NCBI RefSeq assembly: GCF_900116105.1
Contig: NZ_FPAC01000001.1
Coordinates: forward strand, 424,862 to 488,861
Origin: Paenibacillus sp. 453mf
Lineage (GTDB): Bacteria; Bacillota; Bacilli; Paenibacillales; Paenibacillaceae
Reading direction: 5' to 3'
Length of the DNA: 64,000 nucleotides
Below the pieces are notes generated by a model. The model was not told where the DNA came from. It searched no databases and was given only the letters and a program-made list of their open reading frames with translations. Each line of letters starts with the position of its first letter. Positions within the stretch are counted from its first letter, which is position 1. Both the position numbers and the translations under genes were made by a program. Positions 1 through 9,376 of this stretch are shown piece by piece.

Positions 1-58
1 ATTTAGTCAAATTGTTAAACCCGTGGAGTTCAATACGCTGTTCTGGTGTAAGTGCCAT
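1..58 (-). CDS. speD: S-adenosylmethionine decarboxylase proenzyme, N-terminal fragment
   Basis: Only the first 19 codons lie in the window; the gene runs off the left edge. The reverse strand reads MALTPEQRIELHGFNNLTK, and HGFNNLTK is the N-terminal signature of the E. coli-type (long) SpeD rather than the short Bacillus type. The enzyme makes decarboxylated S-adenosylmethionine for spermidine synthesis and cleaves itself to form a pyruvoyl cofactor; the cleavage site is outside the window. The ATG at 56-58 is preceded on the minus strand by a purine-poor leader, so the start rests on the protein match. Confidence 0.8.
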   Translation of the reverse strand, partial: MALTPEQRIELHGFNNLTK

Positions 59-331
59 TCATGCTTGCCCCCTGTCGCAAGTATCGCTAGTAACATGTAC
101 AGTTCTGTACTTACTTTACCCAGAAGAGCATGGAATTAAAGAGACTTTAGATAATTAAATGAAAAATTAGTGCAATGAACCGCGGCTACGCATGGACGCG
201 GTTTCCATTTTATACGAAGGAATTAAGTTTACTCCGGATTACGAATAAAGTATATATTTCGGAGAGTATTATACTCCAGAGAGTCCAGAACAGTAATTAT
301 TTGAAGCCTTTGCTCGCTCGAGTATATGTAA

Positions 332-392
332 TTTGTAAAGGCTGTTCCCTGAACCAATGTGAGCATTGGGAAATGGGAACAGCCTTTACAAA
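332..392. terminator. Long perfect inverted repeat, bidirectional terminator
   Basis: TTTGTAAAGGCTGTTCCC at 332-349 is repeated in inverse orientation at 375-392, giving an 18-bp perfect stem. A second small hairpin (CCAATG/CATTGG) sits in the loop. It lies just after the 3' end of the minus-strand pseudouridine synthase gene and probably ends its transcript. No recognisable gene lies at 59-406; the ORFs there are AT-rich and have no family match. Confidence 0.75.
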
Positions 393-406
393 TAAGAACC
401 ATCCAA

Positions 407-1441
407 TTATTTAGATGGGAAAGGTCTGAGAAATGCTTTTGGAATCGGTGTCTCGAACCGCATCGGCTTACCTGTTCCCGGATGGGTGAAGGCCAGCACT
501 CTCGCATGAAGAGCGAGTCTGCCAATACCACGGCCTTTTGCACCATACTTCTTGTCCCCTGAAACCGGATGACCCAATTCCTCCATATGAACCCGGATCT
601 GATTCTTGCGCCCAGTCTCGAGCTGTATCTCAAGCAGTGAATAATCACTTCCCGTCAGCAGTGTTTTGTAGTGCGTTATTGCCTTTTGTCCATCATTTGC
701 ATAAGGAGTGGAGTACATTTTAAGTGTTTTGCTCTCTTTTAAATAAGAGGTAATTGTTCCTTGGTCCTGCTTCACTTTGCCTTCCACAAGTGCTACGTAC
801 GTTCTTTCTTCGACCGTATCGCGCCAAGCATTTTGCAAGGCTTGCTGAATTTCTTCGCTCTTCGCAAACATCATCACACCCGATGTATCTCGATCAAGAC
901 GATGAACGATGAAGATTCGGTTAGCAGGATGAGATAAACGCACGTGGGCCATCAGCTGGCGATAAGCTGTGAGCTCCTGTTCCTTATCAGAGGCAACGGA
1001 TAATAAGCCGGAATCCTTGTTCACGATAATGATATCGTCGTCCTCATGCAGAATCGTCAGTCCGATGAGAGGAGGAGCTTCTTCTTTCTTCTCTTGATCA
1101 ATCGTAACTCTCATACCTTTGGTTAAAGGATAGTTAAAGGCGGTTACTGCCTTCCCATCAACAGAAATCTGGCCGCGTGACAATAGTGCCTTGACTGCAT
1201 TACGGCTCTTATTGGACAAGATGGACAGCAGGTAGGCGAGCAGCTCGGAGTTCTCTTGAACGATGTAGGCCTGCAGGGTCGTCTGCTTTACGGAAGCTGA
1301 CTTGCCCGAAGGGGATTTGGCAGTTCTTTTGAAGCTGGAAGTATGTCCTTTGTTGGCTTTATGTGATCTGGTATTAGAGCTTGACGGCGGACGGTTGCTG
1401 TAGCCATCCTCTGTACCTTGGTAATTCGTTTTTTTTCGCAT
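407..1441 (-). CDS. RluA-family RNA pseudouridine synthase
   Basis: The product (344 aa) isomerises specific uridines in rRNA to pseudouridine. A basic, Ser/Lys-rich N-terminal tail (about residues 1-50) precedes an S4-like RNA-binding domain (about 58-115, with KALLSRGQISVDGK). The catalytic domain carries HRLDRDTSG at 180-188, with Asp183 as the expected nucleophile, followed by GRKNQIRVHMEELGHPVSGD, typical of the RluA/RluD group. The start is supported by AGGAGG seven or eight bases upstream of the ATG on the minus strand. The long polar N-terminal extension is unusual for the family. The exact rRNA target cannot be told from the sequence. Confidence 0.9.
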   Translation of the reverse strand: MRKKTNYQGTEDGYSNRPPSSSNTRSHKANKGHTSSFKRTAKSPSGKSASVKQTTLQAYIVQENSELLAYLLSILSNKSRNAVKALLSRGQISVDGKAVTAFNYPLTKGMRVTIDQEKKEEAPPLIGLTILHEDDDIIIVNKDSGLLSVASDKEQELTAYRQLMAHVRLSHPANRIFIVHRLDRDTSGVMMFAKSEEIQQALQNAWRDTVEERTYVALVEGKVKQDQGTITSYLKESKTLKMYSTPYANDGQKAITHYKTLLTGSDYSLLEIQLETGRKNQIRVHMEELGHPVSGDKKYGAKGRGIGRLALHARVLAFTHPGTGKPMRFETPIPKAFLRPFPSK

Positions 1442-1649
1442 GCCTTAAGGCCTCCTGGTTCGGTTAAAAATACGGCAAATCCATCAAGCGTTTAGTTCTT
1501 GATATCCTGGTTAATATACCACACAAGAGGTAAAGTTTGCACGGATCGCCTGAGTTCGGGGAGGTTGCTCGTGCAGACATTATTATGCATAGAATAAGCT
1601 CTAGTATGAAACCTTATTAGAGTATGAAGAAAAGGGAGAATAGGACATC

Positions 1650-2480
1650 ATGAATATGAAGAAAAAGAAGTTTCATCTATTAGCACTTCTCGCTATACTT
1701 AGCTTGCTGCTCGCCGCCTGTGGTGATCATTTGGTAGAAGAAAACAGCAATGACCTAGGCAAGGAAAGCATCGATGAGGATCAGCAAATCGTGATTGCTG
1801 GTAACAGCAAGCCATTTGTAGACAAGACAATCAAGGATCTGTTTGAGAAGCAAGGGTACACCTTGCAGGTAACGGAAATAAAGGATCCTTCTGAGGCAGC
1901 AACGAAGCTTGAAGAAGGTACAATTGATGCCTATATTAATACGTTTATGGATAATCGCAAGGAACAGCTTACGACCTTAACAAGTGTTCCGAGTGAGCCG
2001 CTTGCGCTGTATTCAAATACTTTTAAAGACGAGGATCAGATTGCAGACGGCAGTACGGTCATTATTCCAGAGGATCCACTCATGCAGGGACGAGCTCTGA
2101 TGATGCTGGAGGACGAGGATCTGATTGGCATCCGCAAAGGCGCGTCATTATCCGAGATGTCTGTGGAAACAGACGTAACAGATAATCCGAAAAATTTAAA
2201 GTTTGAGAAGGCAGCAAATGATCAGCTCGCCGATCGTATCAAGAATGAAGCACTTATTGTTGCACCGCTGCATATTGCTGTGGAGGCAGGGCTTACTGAA
2301 CAGGATGCACTTGATGTGGAGGATGTTCCGGGTCAATTCTTGGACCAGCTGGTCGTGCGCAGCAAGGATCAAGGGACAAACTTTGCTCGCAGCTTGAAGG
2401 AGCATATTCAATCCACCGAGTTTAAGAAGCTGGTGGATGAGCATTTCCCAGGCTATGACGAACCGGAATGGATGGATTGA
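1650..2480 (+). CDS. MetQ/NlpA-family substrate-binding lipoprotein
   Basis: A 276-aa secreted lipoprotein. The N-terminus is MKKKKFH followed by a hydrophobic run ending in the lipobox LLAAC, so Cys24 or so is lipidated. The body has the NlpA/Lipoprotein_9 layout: IVIAGNSKPF, then LEEGTIDAYINTF (family pattern: L..G.IDA) and FARSLKEHIQSTEFKKLVDEHFPG near the end. Such proteins deliver methionine or related ligands to a MetNI-type ABC importer. No ATPase or permease gene adjoins it, so it is either an orphan or works with a distant transporter. The RBS AAAAGGGAG lies 12 bases upstream. The D-E-rich linker after the lipobox is normal for surface lipoproteins. Confidence 0.8.
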   Translation: MNMKKKKFHLLALLAILSLLLAACGDHLVEENSNDLGKESIDEDQQIVIAGNSKPFVDKTIKDLFEKQGYTLQVTEIKDPSEAATKLEEGTIDAYINTFMDNRKEQLTTLTSVPSEPLALYSNTFKDEDQIADGSTVIIPEDPLMQGRALMMLEDEDLIGIRKGASLSEMSVETDVTDNPKNLKFEKAANDQLADRIKNEALIVAPLHIAVEAGLTEQDALDVEDVPGQFLDQLVVRSKDQGTNFARSLKEHIQSTEFKKLVDEHFPGYDEPEWMD

Positions 2481-2499
2481 TTAATATATATAATATGTT

Positions 2500-2541
2500 C
2501 AAAAAAGGAAGGAAGTCATCCCCTTGAGATGGCTTCCTTTT
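2500..2541 (+). terminator. Intrinsic terminator after the MetQ-like gene
   Basis: AAAAAAGGAAG...AAGTCATC, a short loop, then GATGGCTTCC followed by six T. The stem with A-run and T-run can work in both directions and separates the lipoprotein gene from recQ. Confidence 0.8.
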
Positions 2542-2719
2542 TTGTGTTATATGATTAATCTGAAATTGAATTGAGCAGTTTCGAAATGAAATGCATCAGG
2601 TATCTTGATGTAGAGCAGGGAAGTTCGGTACACTTAATAGATTGAGAGATGATGTTTTCTTTTTCCTTAAGCAAAGTCAAATTGGGCATATTAGGAAAAG
2701 GGTGAGGAGTTAACGGACA

Positions 2720-4600
2720 ATGAGTATACAAGAGCGGACAATGGATGAAGCGCGTGAGCTGCTTCAGACGTATTTCGGCTATCCCGACTTTCGGGAAGGA
2801 CAGAAGAAAATAGTAGAGAGTTTATTGAGAGGGCAAGACACGCTTGGTATTATGCCGACAGGTGGCGGGAAGTCGATATGTTATCAGATTCCTGCACTTC
2901 TGCATCCGGGACTGACCTTGGTGGTGTCTCCTCTTATATCACTTATGAAGGATCAAGTGGATGCGCTGCTCGCGATGGGCGTGCCTGCAGCATATATCAA
3001 CAGTACACTTACTGGACGTGAGGTGAATGACCGAATTCGGGCAGCACAGCGCGGAGAGCTGAAGCTGTTATATGTAGCGCCGGAGCGTCTTGAATTGGAT
3101 TGGTTCCGTGATGAGATGGCTGCCCTGCCGATCTCCTGCGTTGCTGTGGATGAAGCACACTGCGTATCCCAGTGGGGACACGATTTTCGGACGAGCTATT
3201 TGGCGGTAGCACCGTTCGTGGATTATTTGCCTCAGCGCCCGATCGTGGCTGCCTTCACAGCAACGGCAACACCTGCCGTTATGGACGATATTCTGGAGCT
3301 GCTTCGGCTTCGAGAGCCTGAAACATTCGTCACCGGACTTGGACGGGACAATCTGGCGATGCAGGTGCTGCGCGGTGAGAACAAGAAGGAGTATATTATG
3401 GATTACACCCGTGAGCATGCGGATGAGGCAGGGATTATCTACGCGGCAACCCGTAAGGATGTGGATGATCTGTACAGCCGGCTCACATCTGCGGGGATTG
3501 CAGCAGGGCGTTACCATGCCGGTATGACGGATGATGAACGTGCGGGGAACCAGGAGGCTTTTCTATTCGATGATATAAGAGTCGTTGTCGCTACGAATGC
3601 CTTCGGCATGGGGATCGACAAGAGTAACGTAAGGTATGTCATTCATTACAATATGCCAAAAAATATGGAAGCTTATGTACAGGAAGCAGGCCGTGCAGGA
3701 CGAGACGGCGAGCCCAGCCAGTGCATTCTTCTGTTCAGCGCGCAGGATATCATGACCCAGAAATTCCTCATTGAGCAGGGTGAATTTCAAGATGAGGATC
3801 GGAAGCGGAATGACTACCGTAAGCTCCAGCAGATGATTGATTACTGCTACACGACCAAATGCCTTCGCAGTGCACAGCTGGACTATTTCGGCGAGGTTCA
3901 CGACGGTACAGGCTGCGGCATATGCAGCTCCTGTACGGATGACCGGGAGCAAATCGACATGACCGTTGATGCGCAGAAGATCTTCTCCTGCATACACCGG
4001 ATGCGTGAAAGGTTCGGCATTACGATGGTATCTCAGGTGCTGAAGGGGTCGCGGAACAAGAAGGTGTTGGAGTATGGGTTTGACCAACTGCCTACGCATG
4101 GCGTCATGTCCAATCGCTCAGAGAAGGAAATATCGGAGATTATTAACGTCATGGTGTCAGAGGGATATCTTATGCTATCCGAAGGACAGTATCCCGTAGT
4201 AAGATTGCAGCCGCTGGCGGTAGAAGTACTCAAAGGGCAGCGTGAAGTGATGCAGCGTGTTGCCCGCGTAGTAAGTGCGTCAGCGTCCTCTCGCAGCAGC
4301 AGGGGCAGCCGTGTGAGCCGGGATACATCGCCTTCGGCAGTCAATGAAACGGTATTCGAGCAGTTAAGGCTGATTCGCAGGGAGCTGGCGGAGAAAGAGC
4401 ATGTGCCTTCTTATATTATTTTCAATGATGCGACACTACGAGAGATGAGTGTGGTATGTCCGCAAAGCGAACGTGACATGCTGAAGATAAAAGGGGTCGG
4501 GGAAGTAAAATTCCGGAAATACGGACAGCCGTTCCTGGATTTCTTCTTGAATCAGGGCGGAGTTCCTCAAGATGAGCCGTACGATGATTATGATTTCTAG
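2720..4600 (+). CDS. recQ: ATP-dependent DNA helicase RecQ
   Basis: A 626-aa superfamily 2 helicase that unwinds DNA with 3'-5' polarity during recombination and fork repair. Motif 0 (FGYPDFREGQ) is at about residues 19-28, Walker A MPTGGGKS at about 45-52 and the DEAH box near residue 141. Motif VI is QEAGRAGRDG. A four-cysteine zinc-binding region follows (YCYTTKCLR ... CGICSSC), then an RQC-type winged helix and a C-terminal HRDC domain (FEQLRLIRRELAEKE ... IKGVGEVKFRKYG). All canonical parts are present, so it should be active. The start ATG has GGTGAGGAG upstream. Confidence 0.93.
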   Translation: MSIQERTMDEARELLQTYFGYPDFREGQKKIVESLLRGQDTLGIMPTGGGKSICYQIPALLHPGLTLVVSPLISLMKDQVDALLAMGVPAAYINSTLTGREVNDRIRAAQRGELKLLYVAPERLELDWFRDEMAALPISCVAVDEAHCVSQWGHDFRTSYLAVAPFVDYLPQRPIVAAFTATATPAVMDDILELLRLREPETFVTGLGRDNLAMQVLRGENKKEYIMDYTREHADEAGIIYAATRKDVDDLYSRLTSAGIAAGRYHAGMTDDERAGNQEAFLFDDIRVVVATNAFGMGIDKSNVRYVIHYNMPKNMEAYVQEAGRAGRDGEPSQCILLFSAQDIMTQKFLIEQGEFQDEDRKRNDYRKLQQMIDYCYTTKCLRSAQLDYFGEVHDGTGCGICSSCTDDREQIDMTVDAQKIFSCIHRMRERFGITMVSQVLKGSRNKKVLEYGFDQLPTHGVMSNRSEKEISEIINVMVSEGYLMLSEGQYPVVRLQPLAVEVLKGQREVMQRVARVVSASASSRSSRGSRVSRDTSPSAVNETVFEQLRLIRRELAEKEHVPSYIIFNDATLREMSVVCPQSERDMLKIKGVGEVKFRKYGQPFLDFFLNQGGVPQDEPYDDYDF

Positions 4601-4644
4601 ACAATGATTAATTATATAACACCTCAAGGAAAAGGTTGTGCAGA

Positions 4645-6414
4645 ATGAAGGTTATTTTATCAACACTCAACGCGAAGTATATCCATACGTCACTTGCCAT
4701 TCGCTGCTTGAAGGCATACAGCGAGAAAGATTTTGAAATTGAGCTTGCCGAATATACGATCAAGGACCCGGTTATGAACATCGTGTCCGATCTATATCAG
4801 CACGGGGCGGATGTCATCGGATTCTCCTGCTATATCTGGAATATCGAAGAGACCATCAAGGTTGTTAATATATTGAAGAAGGTTATGCCCGAGGTCAAAA
4901 TTATCCTTGGCGGGCCTGAGGTGTCTTATGATGTGGAATACTGGATGGATCGTCTGACAAACGTGGATTTTATCGTTGTGGGCGAAGGGGAAGAGACTTT
5001 CCACCAACTGCTGACGGAGATTGAGACGACGCAAAAATACCATTTCGTGTATGGACTTGCCTATCGCAAGGGCGATGAAGTTATTGTCATGCCGGGCAGG
5101 CCAAAGGCCGATCTGAATGAACTGCCATCACCACATCGTTTTGCAGAGGATATCCCTGATCTGGGTAAAAGAGTCGTGTATTTCGAAACGAGCCGCGGCT
5201 GTCCGTTTAGCTGCCAGTTCTGTCTCTCCAGCATTGAGGTCGGTGTGAGGTACTTCGATATTGAGCGTACCAAGGCGGACATTCTATATCTGATCGATAA
5301 CGGCGCTAAGCTGATCAAATTCGTGGATCGGACGTTTAATATCAAGCGTGATTATGCGCTCGAAATGTTCCAGTTCCTTATTGAGAACCACAGGGGCTGT
5401 GTGTTCCAATTTGAAATCACGGCCGACATTATGCGTCCTGAGGTGCTGGATTATCTGGCTGAGCATGCCCCGCCTGGCATATTCCGGTTCGAAATCGGCG
5501 TTCAGTCCACGAATGATCCGACGAACGAGCTCGTGAAGCGCCGTCAGAACTTTACGAAGCTGAGCCGTACGGTGAGCAAGATCAAGGAGAGCGGTAAGAT
5601 CGATCAGCATCTGGATCTCATCGCCGGACTTCCACTTGAGGATTACGATACGTTCCGTAAGACCTTTAACGATGTATTTGCACTAGGTCCAGAAGAGCTT
5701 CAGCTCGGATTTCTAAAAATGCTGCGGGGGACGGGCCTCCGAATTGATGCGGACAAGTACAATTACTCGTATATGGAGCATGCGCCGTATGAGATTTTGG
5801 GAAGTGATGTGCTTCCATTCAGCGATATCGTCCGATTAAAACGACTGGAGGATGTACTGGAGAAATACTGGAACGCACACCGAATGGATCATACACTTAA
5901 GTATCTGATGGAGCAGGAGTTCTCCTCACCATTTGATTTCTTCCAAGCTTTTGGAGACTACTGGGAAGGACAGGGCTGGCAAAAGATCGGTCACCAGCTG
6001 GAGGATTTGTTCACCCGTCTGCGTGCATTCCTAGAGGATCGGGGTACGGCGAACATGGACGTCATTCTTGGTCTGATGAAGCTGGATTACTTCCTTGGAC
6101 ACAAATACAAGCCGCGCAAAATATGGTGGGATCTTACGCTGGAGAAGAGCGATTGGTCAGGGTATATCAAGCGCCTAATCGATCATCCTGAAGAGATTTC
6201 TTCGGTATACGAGAGCATGGCACTCAGTGAAAAAGAGCTGCAGAAGCATGCTGTACTGGAGATTTTACCGTTCCATCTGGACAAAGTTCTGGCTGGAGGC
6301 ACTCCGGGTGCTGCCGAAGGCAGAACATTGCTGCTGGTGGTATATCAACAAAATGAAGCGCAAAAGCCGGTTTATTTTACAATGCCGCTTGGAACGGAAG
6401 CTAAGGCTATATAG
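4645..6414 (+). CDS. B12-binding domain radical SAM protein (DUF4080 type)
   Basis: The ATG at 4645 gives MKVILSTLNAKYIHTSLA, the usual N-terminus of this family; an in-frame GTG nine bases earlier is less likely. The N-terminal half is a cobalamin-binding-like Rossmann domain (ADVIGFSCYIWN; IILGGPEVSYD). The radical SAM core carries the cluster motif SRGCPFSCQFCLSS, i.e. CxxxCxxC, at about residues 187-200. A DUF4080-type C-terminal domain follows. The B12 motif DxHxxG is not evident, so cobalamin binding is uncertain. The substrate is unknown; the family is common in Firmicutes. Confidence 0.85.
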   Translation: MKVILSTLNAKYIHTSLAIRCLKAYSEKDFEIELAEYTIKDPVMNIVSDLYQHGADVIGFSCYIWNIEETIKVVNILKKVMPEVKIILGGPEVSYDVEYWMDRLTNVDFIVVGEGEETFHQLLTEIETTQKYHFVYGLAYRKGDEVIVMPGRPKADLNELPSPHRFAEDIPDLGKRVVYFETSRGCPFSCQFCLSSIEVGVRYFDIERTKADILYLIDNGAKLIKFVDRTFNIKRDYALEMFQFLIENHRGCVFQFEITADIMRPEVLDYLAEHAPPGIFRFEIGVQSTNDPTNELVKRRQNFTKLSRTVSKIKESGKIDQHLDLIAGLPLEDYDTFRKTFNDVFALGPEELQLGFLKMLRGTGLRIDADKYNYSYMEHAPYEILGSDVLPFSDIVRLKRLEDVLEKYWNAHRMDHTLKYLMEQEFSSPFDFFQAFGDYWEGQGWQKIGHQLEDLFTRLRAFLEDRGTANMDVILGLMKLDYFLGHKYKPRKIWWDLTLEKSDWSGYIKRLIDHPEEISSVYESMALSEKELQKHAVLEILPFHLDKVLAGGTPGAAEGRTLLLVVYQQNEAQKPVYFTMPLGTEAKAI

Positions 6415-6422
6415 GCTGTTAG

Positions 6423-6471
6423 AAGACCTGCGAACGAGTTCATCTATATGACTTGTTCGCAGGTCTTTTTT
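6423..6471 (+). terminator. Intrinsic terminator after the radical SAM gene
   Basis: AAGACCTGCGAAC at 6423-6435 pairs with GTTCGCAGGTCTT at 6455-6467, followed by a run of T. Confidence 0.85.
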
Positions 6472-6646
6472 GATATGATCGGTTGTCAGATTAGTCATCA
6501 CTAAAGGAATTTAATGAAGTGCAAAAAAACGTAGTCATAACCGCGTTTCTAAAAAAAGAAACTTCCTGCCTAGCAATGTCCCAGGCATTGTTCATACTTC
6601 TTTCATAGAATAATAGAATCAAAGATTCTGGAAAGGAAGATGTACG

Positions 6647-8155
6647 ATGTTGTGCAATTCACAGGCGGTAGGAGCATGTTCCACAGCGGAAGGGACCAAC
6701 ACGGTGGCAATCGGTAGCTCGTCACATACAGAAGGGCTGGATACGATAGCAACGCAGACGGCGGCTCACACTGAAGGCTACTTAACGCAAGCGCTGGCAG
6801 ATGCCTCACATGCAGAGGGAGGAGCATCCATCGCCTCCGGGCTATACTCTCATGCCGAAGGGGAGCAGACCATAGCTGGTGCAGAAGCAGCCCATGCTGA
6901 AGGATATTTTACGTCTGCATCTGGATCGGCTTCTCATGCGGAGGGCGGCGGTACGATGGCGCGTGCGCTCTATGCGCATGCGGAAGGCCAAGCCACCATT
7001 GCAGATGGGGTCAACTCGCATGCCGAGGGATTTCTAACATCAGCGCTTGAGCAGAACTCCCATGCCGAAGGCGGACTTACGATCGCAGCTGGCATTAATG
7101 CACACGCGGAAGGTGAATTGACCATTGCGAGCGGTCTTGATTCGCATGCTGAAGGCTTGGAGACGACTGCATCTGGACAGGCAGCCCATGCTGAGGGCGA
7201 GAACAACACGGCAAGCGGCAGATCTTCTCACGCCGAAGGGAACCTGAATCTGGCCAGCGGTGCTTTTACTCATGCGGAAGGACAGCGTACGGTGGCGAGT
7301 GGTGACCAGTCTCATGCGGAGGGTAATCAGAGTGTTTCCAGCGGTCAAGCGGCGCATGCCGAAGGAGCAATCACCACAGCTGGTGGACTCGCTTCTCATT
7401 CAGAAGGCGTCAATACGGTAGCTGACAGCAACTATGCTCATGCCGAAGGGCAGAGTACTTCCACGAACGGCCTTGAAGGAGTCCACATCATGGGAAGATT
7501 CGGCGCAGCCAATGAGCTGGAGTACTCCTGGTACTTGGCGAATGGGACAAGCGCTGAAGCGCCTGGACTGGCTGCCAAGATACTAAGCAATGGAGATGTA
7601 AGAATCGACGGTACGGTGAGCAGCCCTGCTGCGGATTATGCAGAAATGTTCGAGACGGTAGATGGGCAGCACATCGAACCTGGTTATTTTATTACCCTGG
7701 AAGGGGATCGGGTTAGAATTGCCCGTCCGGGTGATCGATATATCTTGGGCGTGAGCAGTGCGGTTCCTGCTTATCTTGCGGATTCAGGCGAGATGGGCTG
7801 GCAGGGTAGATATGTAACCGATGAATGGGGTAGAACGAAATATCATGAAGTAACCATGCCTGCCCTATTGGACAAACAAGGAGCGGTCCTTGCTCCTGAG
7901 CGAACAGAGCTTCAGCCCATCCTGAACCCAGCCTGGAATCCGAAGCAAGCGTACATTCCTAGGATGCAAAGACCGGAGTGGGTTGCGGTCGGAATGCTGG
8001 GCAAGCTGCGGGTTAGAGATGATGGATCGTGCAAGCCGGGGCAGCTGTGTAATGTTGGTCAGAATGGTATCGCAACCGCTTCGACAGAAGGTTATTATGT
8101 GCTGCGGAGAACAGGAGAAGCACAGATTGTTGTGCTGATCGGAAAGACTTTTTAG
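6647..8155 (+). CDS. SHAEG-repeat (YadA-head-like) protein with C-terminal peptidase G2 domain
   Basis: A 502-aa protein. Residues of about 15-275 are 18 or so tandem 14-residue repeats of the form (S/A)HAEGxxTxASGxx, the left-handed beta-roll repeat seen in YadA-type trimeric heads. After a short stretch (GVHIMGRFGAANE) comes a domain with SPAADYAEMFE, GDRYILGVSS and MQRPEWVAVGMLGKLRVRDDG, which matches the Peptidase_G2 autoproteolytic chaperone domain known from phage tail-spike-like proteins and SPbeta-type prophages. There is no signal peptide. RBS GGAAAGGAAG precedes the ATG. It may be a surface, spore or tail-derived trimer that releases itself by self-cleavage; its location is not shown by the sequence. 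Confidence 0.8.
   Translation: MLCNSQAVGACSTAEGTNTVAIGSSSHTEGLDTIATQTAAHTEGYLTQALADASHAEGGASIASGLYSHAEGEQTIAGAEAAHAEGYFTSASGSASHAEGGGTMARALYAHAEGQATIADGVNSHAEGFLTSALEQNSHAEGGLTIAAGINAHAEGELTIASGLDSHAEGLETTASGQAAHAEGENNTASGRSSHAEGNLNLASGAFTHAEGQRTVASGDQSHAEGNQSVSSGQAAHAEGAITTAGGLASHSEGVNTVADSNYAHAEGQSTSTNGLEGVHIMGRFGAANELEYSWYLANGTSAEAPGLAAKILSNGDVRIDGTVSSPAADYAEMFETVDGQHIEPGYFITLEGDRVRIARPGDRYILGVSSAVPAYLADSGEMGWQGRYVTDEWGRTKYHEVTMPALLDKQGAVLAPERTELQPILNPAWNPKQAYIPRMQRPEWVAVGMLGKLRVRDDGSCKPGQLCNVGQNGIATASTEGYYVLRRTGEAQIVVLIGKTF
6680..7470 (+). repeat. 42-nt tandem coding repeats (SHAEG units)
   Basis: The codon block for HAEG recurs every 42 nt or so (e.g. 6730, 6766, 6808, 6850), with most synonymous sites diverged. 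The protein repeat is therefore under selection and the array is not a recent DNA amplification. Confidence 0.85.
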
Positions 8156-8348
8156 GATGATGGGGAATGTTGAAGTGATACTTAGTTTCCATCCCATCAA
8201 AACCGCAGATATGTACAGCGTCAATATTTTTACATTGTCTGCAGTAATATGTTGTTTCACCAGATTGTAACTCTGTCTGGAGGATGCAAATCTTCTACTT
8301 CTGTTATAAGCTTAAGCAAACATAATGAACCAGAAGAGGTGGCCTATA

Positions 8349-8879
8349 TTGAACGAGATGATGCAGCAATTCAAGACACTGAGCGGACCGATTCATTGGG
8401 GAGCTGTGACGGCTCATCTGAATATAGAACAGACTCCGGATGAATCGCTGATCAGCAACATCAGTATCATTCCTGTCGTTGGTGATCAGTATGTCGTCAT
8501 GCAGCTGGAGGATGGCAGATGGGAGCTGATCGGCGGTACACTCGAACCGGGTGAGCATTATATGGACGGTTTAAGACGTGAGCTGATGGAAGAGATCGGG
8601 GCGGAGCTGGTGTCCTATCAGCCGTTTGGCCATTTTCAGTGCTCCTCTATGGCCGAAGCTGCCTATCGCCCGCATATCAATCATCCGAATTTTATTCGTC
8701 TACTAGGGTATGGTGAAGTGAAGATTGTGGCCAAGCCGCTGAACCCCGAAGATGGAGAGAAGGTATCACTGGTGGAGCTCGTAGATATTGATGAGGCGGT
8801 AAGAAGATTTGAGTCGATCAAGCGGTATGATATTGCGGAAATGTATAGGCTTGCCCATATCGTAAGGACAGGGAAGTAA
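8349..8879 (+). CDS. NUDIX hydrolase
   Basis: The NUDIX box is GGTLEPGEHYMDGLRRELMEEIGAEL, read in two parts: GGTLEPGEH(x6)RRELMEEIGAEL, matching Gx5Ex7REUxEExGU. Such enzymes cleave nucleoside diphosphates linked to another moiety. The TTG at 8349 has AGAGGTGG seven bases upstream and is preferred to an in-frame ATG at 8325 that has no RBS. There is no specificity loop that would name the substrate. Confidence 0.8.
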   Translation: MNEMMQQFKTLSGPIHWGAVTAHLNIEQTPDESLISNISIIPVVGDQYVVMQLEDGRWELIGGTLEPGEHYMDGLRRELMEEIGAELVSYQPFGHFQCSSMAEAAYRPHINHPNFIRLLGYGEVKIVAKPLNPEDGEKVSLVELVDIDEAVRRFESIKRYDIAEMYRLAHIVRTGK

Positions 8880-8976
8880 GTGCCCTAAGTTAGTTAATAA
8901 GTGACTCAGTCTCACACAAAAAAGTCCAAGGCTGGGTCATCATTTTTATATACTTTTAGAGAAAGTGGGGATCTCA

Positions 8977-9221
8977 TGAAGATTGATTTTGCAACCGAAG
9001 CAGGTTATACATACATCGCAGACCGTGATAAGCATATCGCTAAGTCGCTTATAGCCAGCAAGATTAGAGATAATGAGATTTTTATTCTCAGGGATTCCTC
9101 TGAGGTCATGGGGTGGATGAGATATGGCTACTTTTGGGATAACATTCCGTTCATGAACTTGATCTGGCTTGTGCTGCTTTATTCTATTTATTGGGTTTCT
9201 TTGTATTATCAATTTGTATAA
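8977..9221 (+). pseudogene. GNAT acetyltransferase cut off in mid-domain at an island junction
   Basis: Starting at the ATG at 8977 (RBS AGAAAGTGGGGATCTC) the protein reads like the N-terminal half of a GNAT enzyme (IRDNEIFILRD..., WMRYGYFWDNIPFMNLIWL). Where the acetyl-CoA motif should begin (after NLIWL, about 9170) the reading changes to a hydrophobic sequence (LLYSIYWVSLYYQFV) and stops. From there the DNA becomes strongly AT-rich. The missing C-terminal half was not found elsewhere in the window. This marks a recombination or deletion end point. Confidence 0.7.
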
Positions 9222-9376
9222 TTGACTTAATAAACACAAGCTATTTATTTAGCAATTATAAATTTTTAATCTTAGTTATCATAGTATATTCCATCCTTGT
9301 ATTAATTGGTAATTGGCTACTCATTACTACCGAAACAAATAGTAAAAAAAAAGGAGAGGATATCAAAGATAAGTGT
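9172..9376 (+). pseudogene. C-terminal remnant of a small multi-pass membrane protein
   Basis: In the frame that starts right at the junction (ALFYLLGFFVLSICIIDL) there are two or three predicted membrane segments, the last being FLILVIIVYSILVLIGNWLLI, then TTETNSKKK. No start codon with an RBS is visible, so the 5' end was probably lost at the same junction that cut the GNAT gene. An A-run at 9345-9353 leads into the next gene. The family is not recognised. Confidence 0.4.

Noticed and set aside
229..648. ORFs on both strands in 175-723
   Set aside because: They read through the terminator repeat or antisense to the pseudouridine synthase gene and have no RBS or family match.
6970..7399. 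Long minus-strand ORFs opposite the SHAEG repeats
   Set aside because: They are antisense shadows produced by the 42-nt coding repeat.
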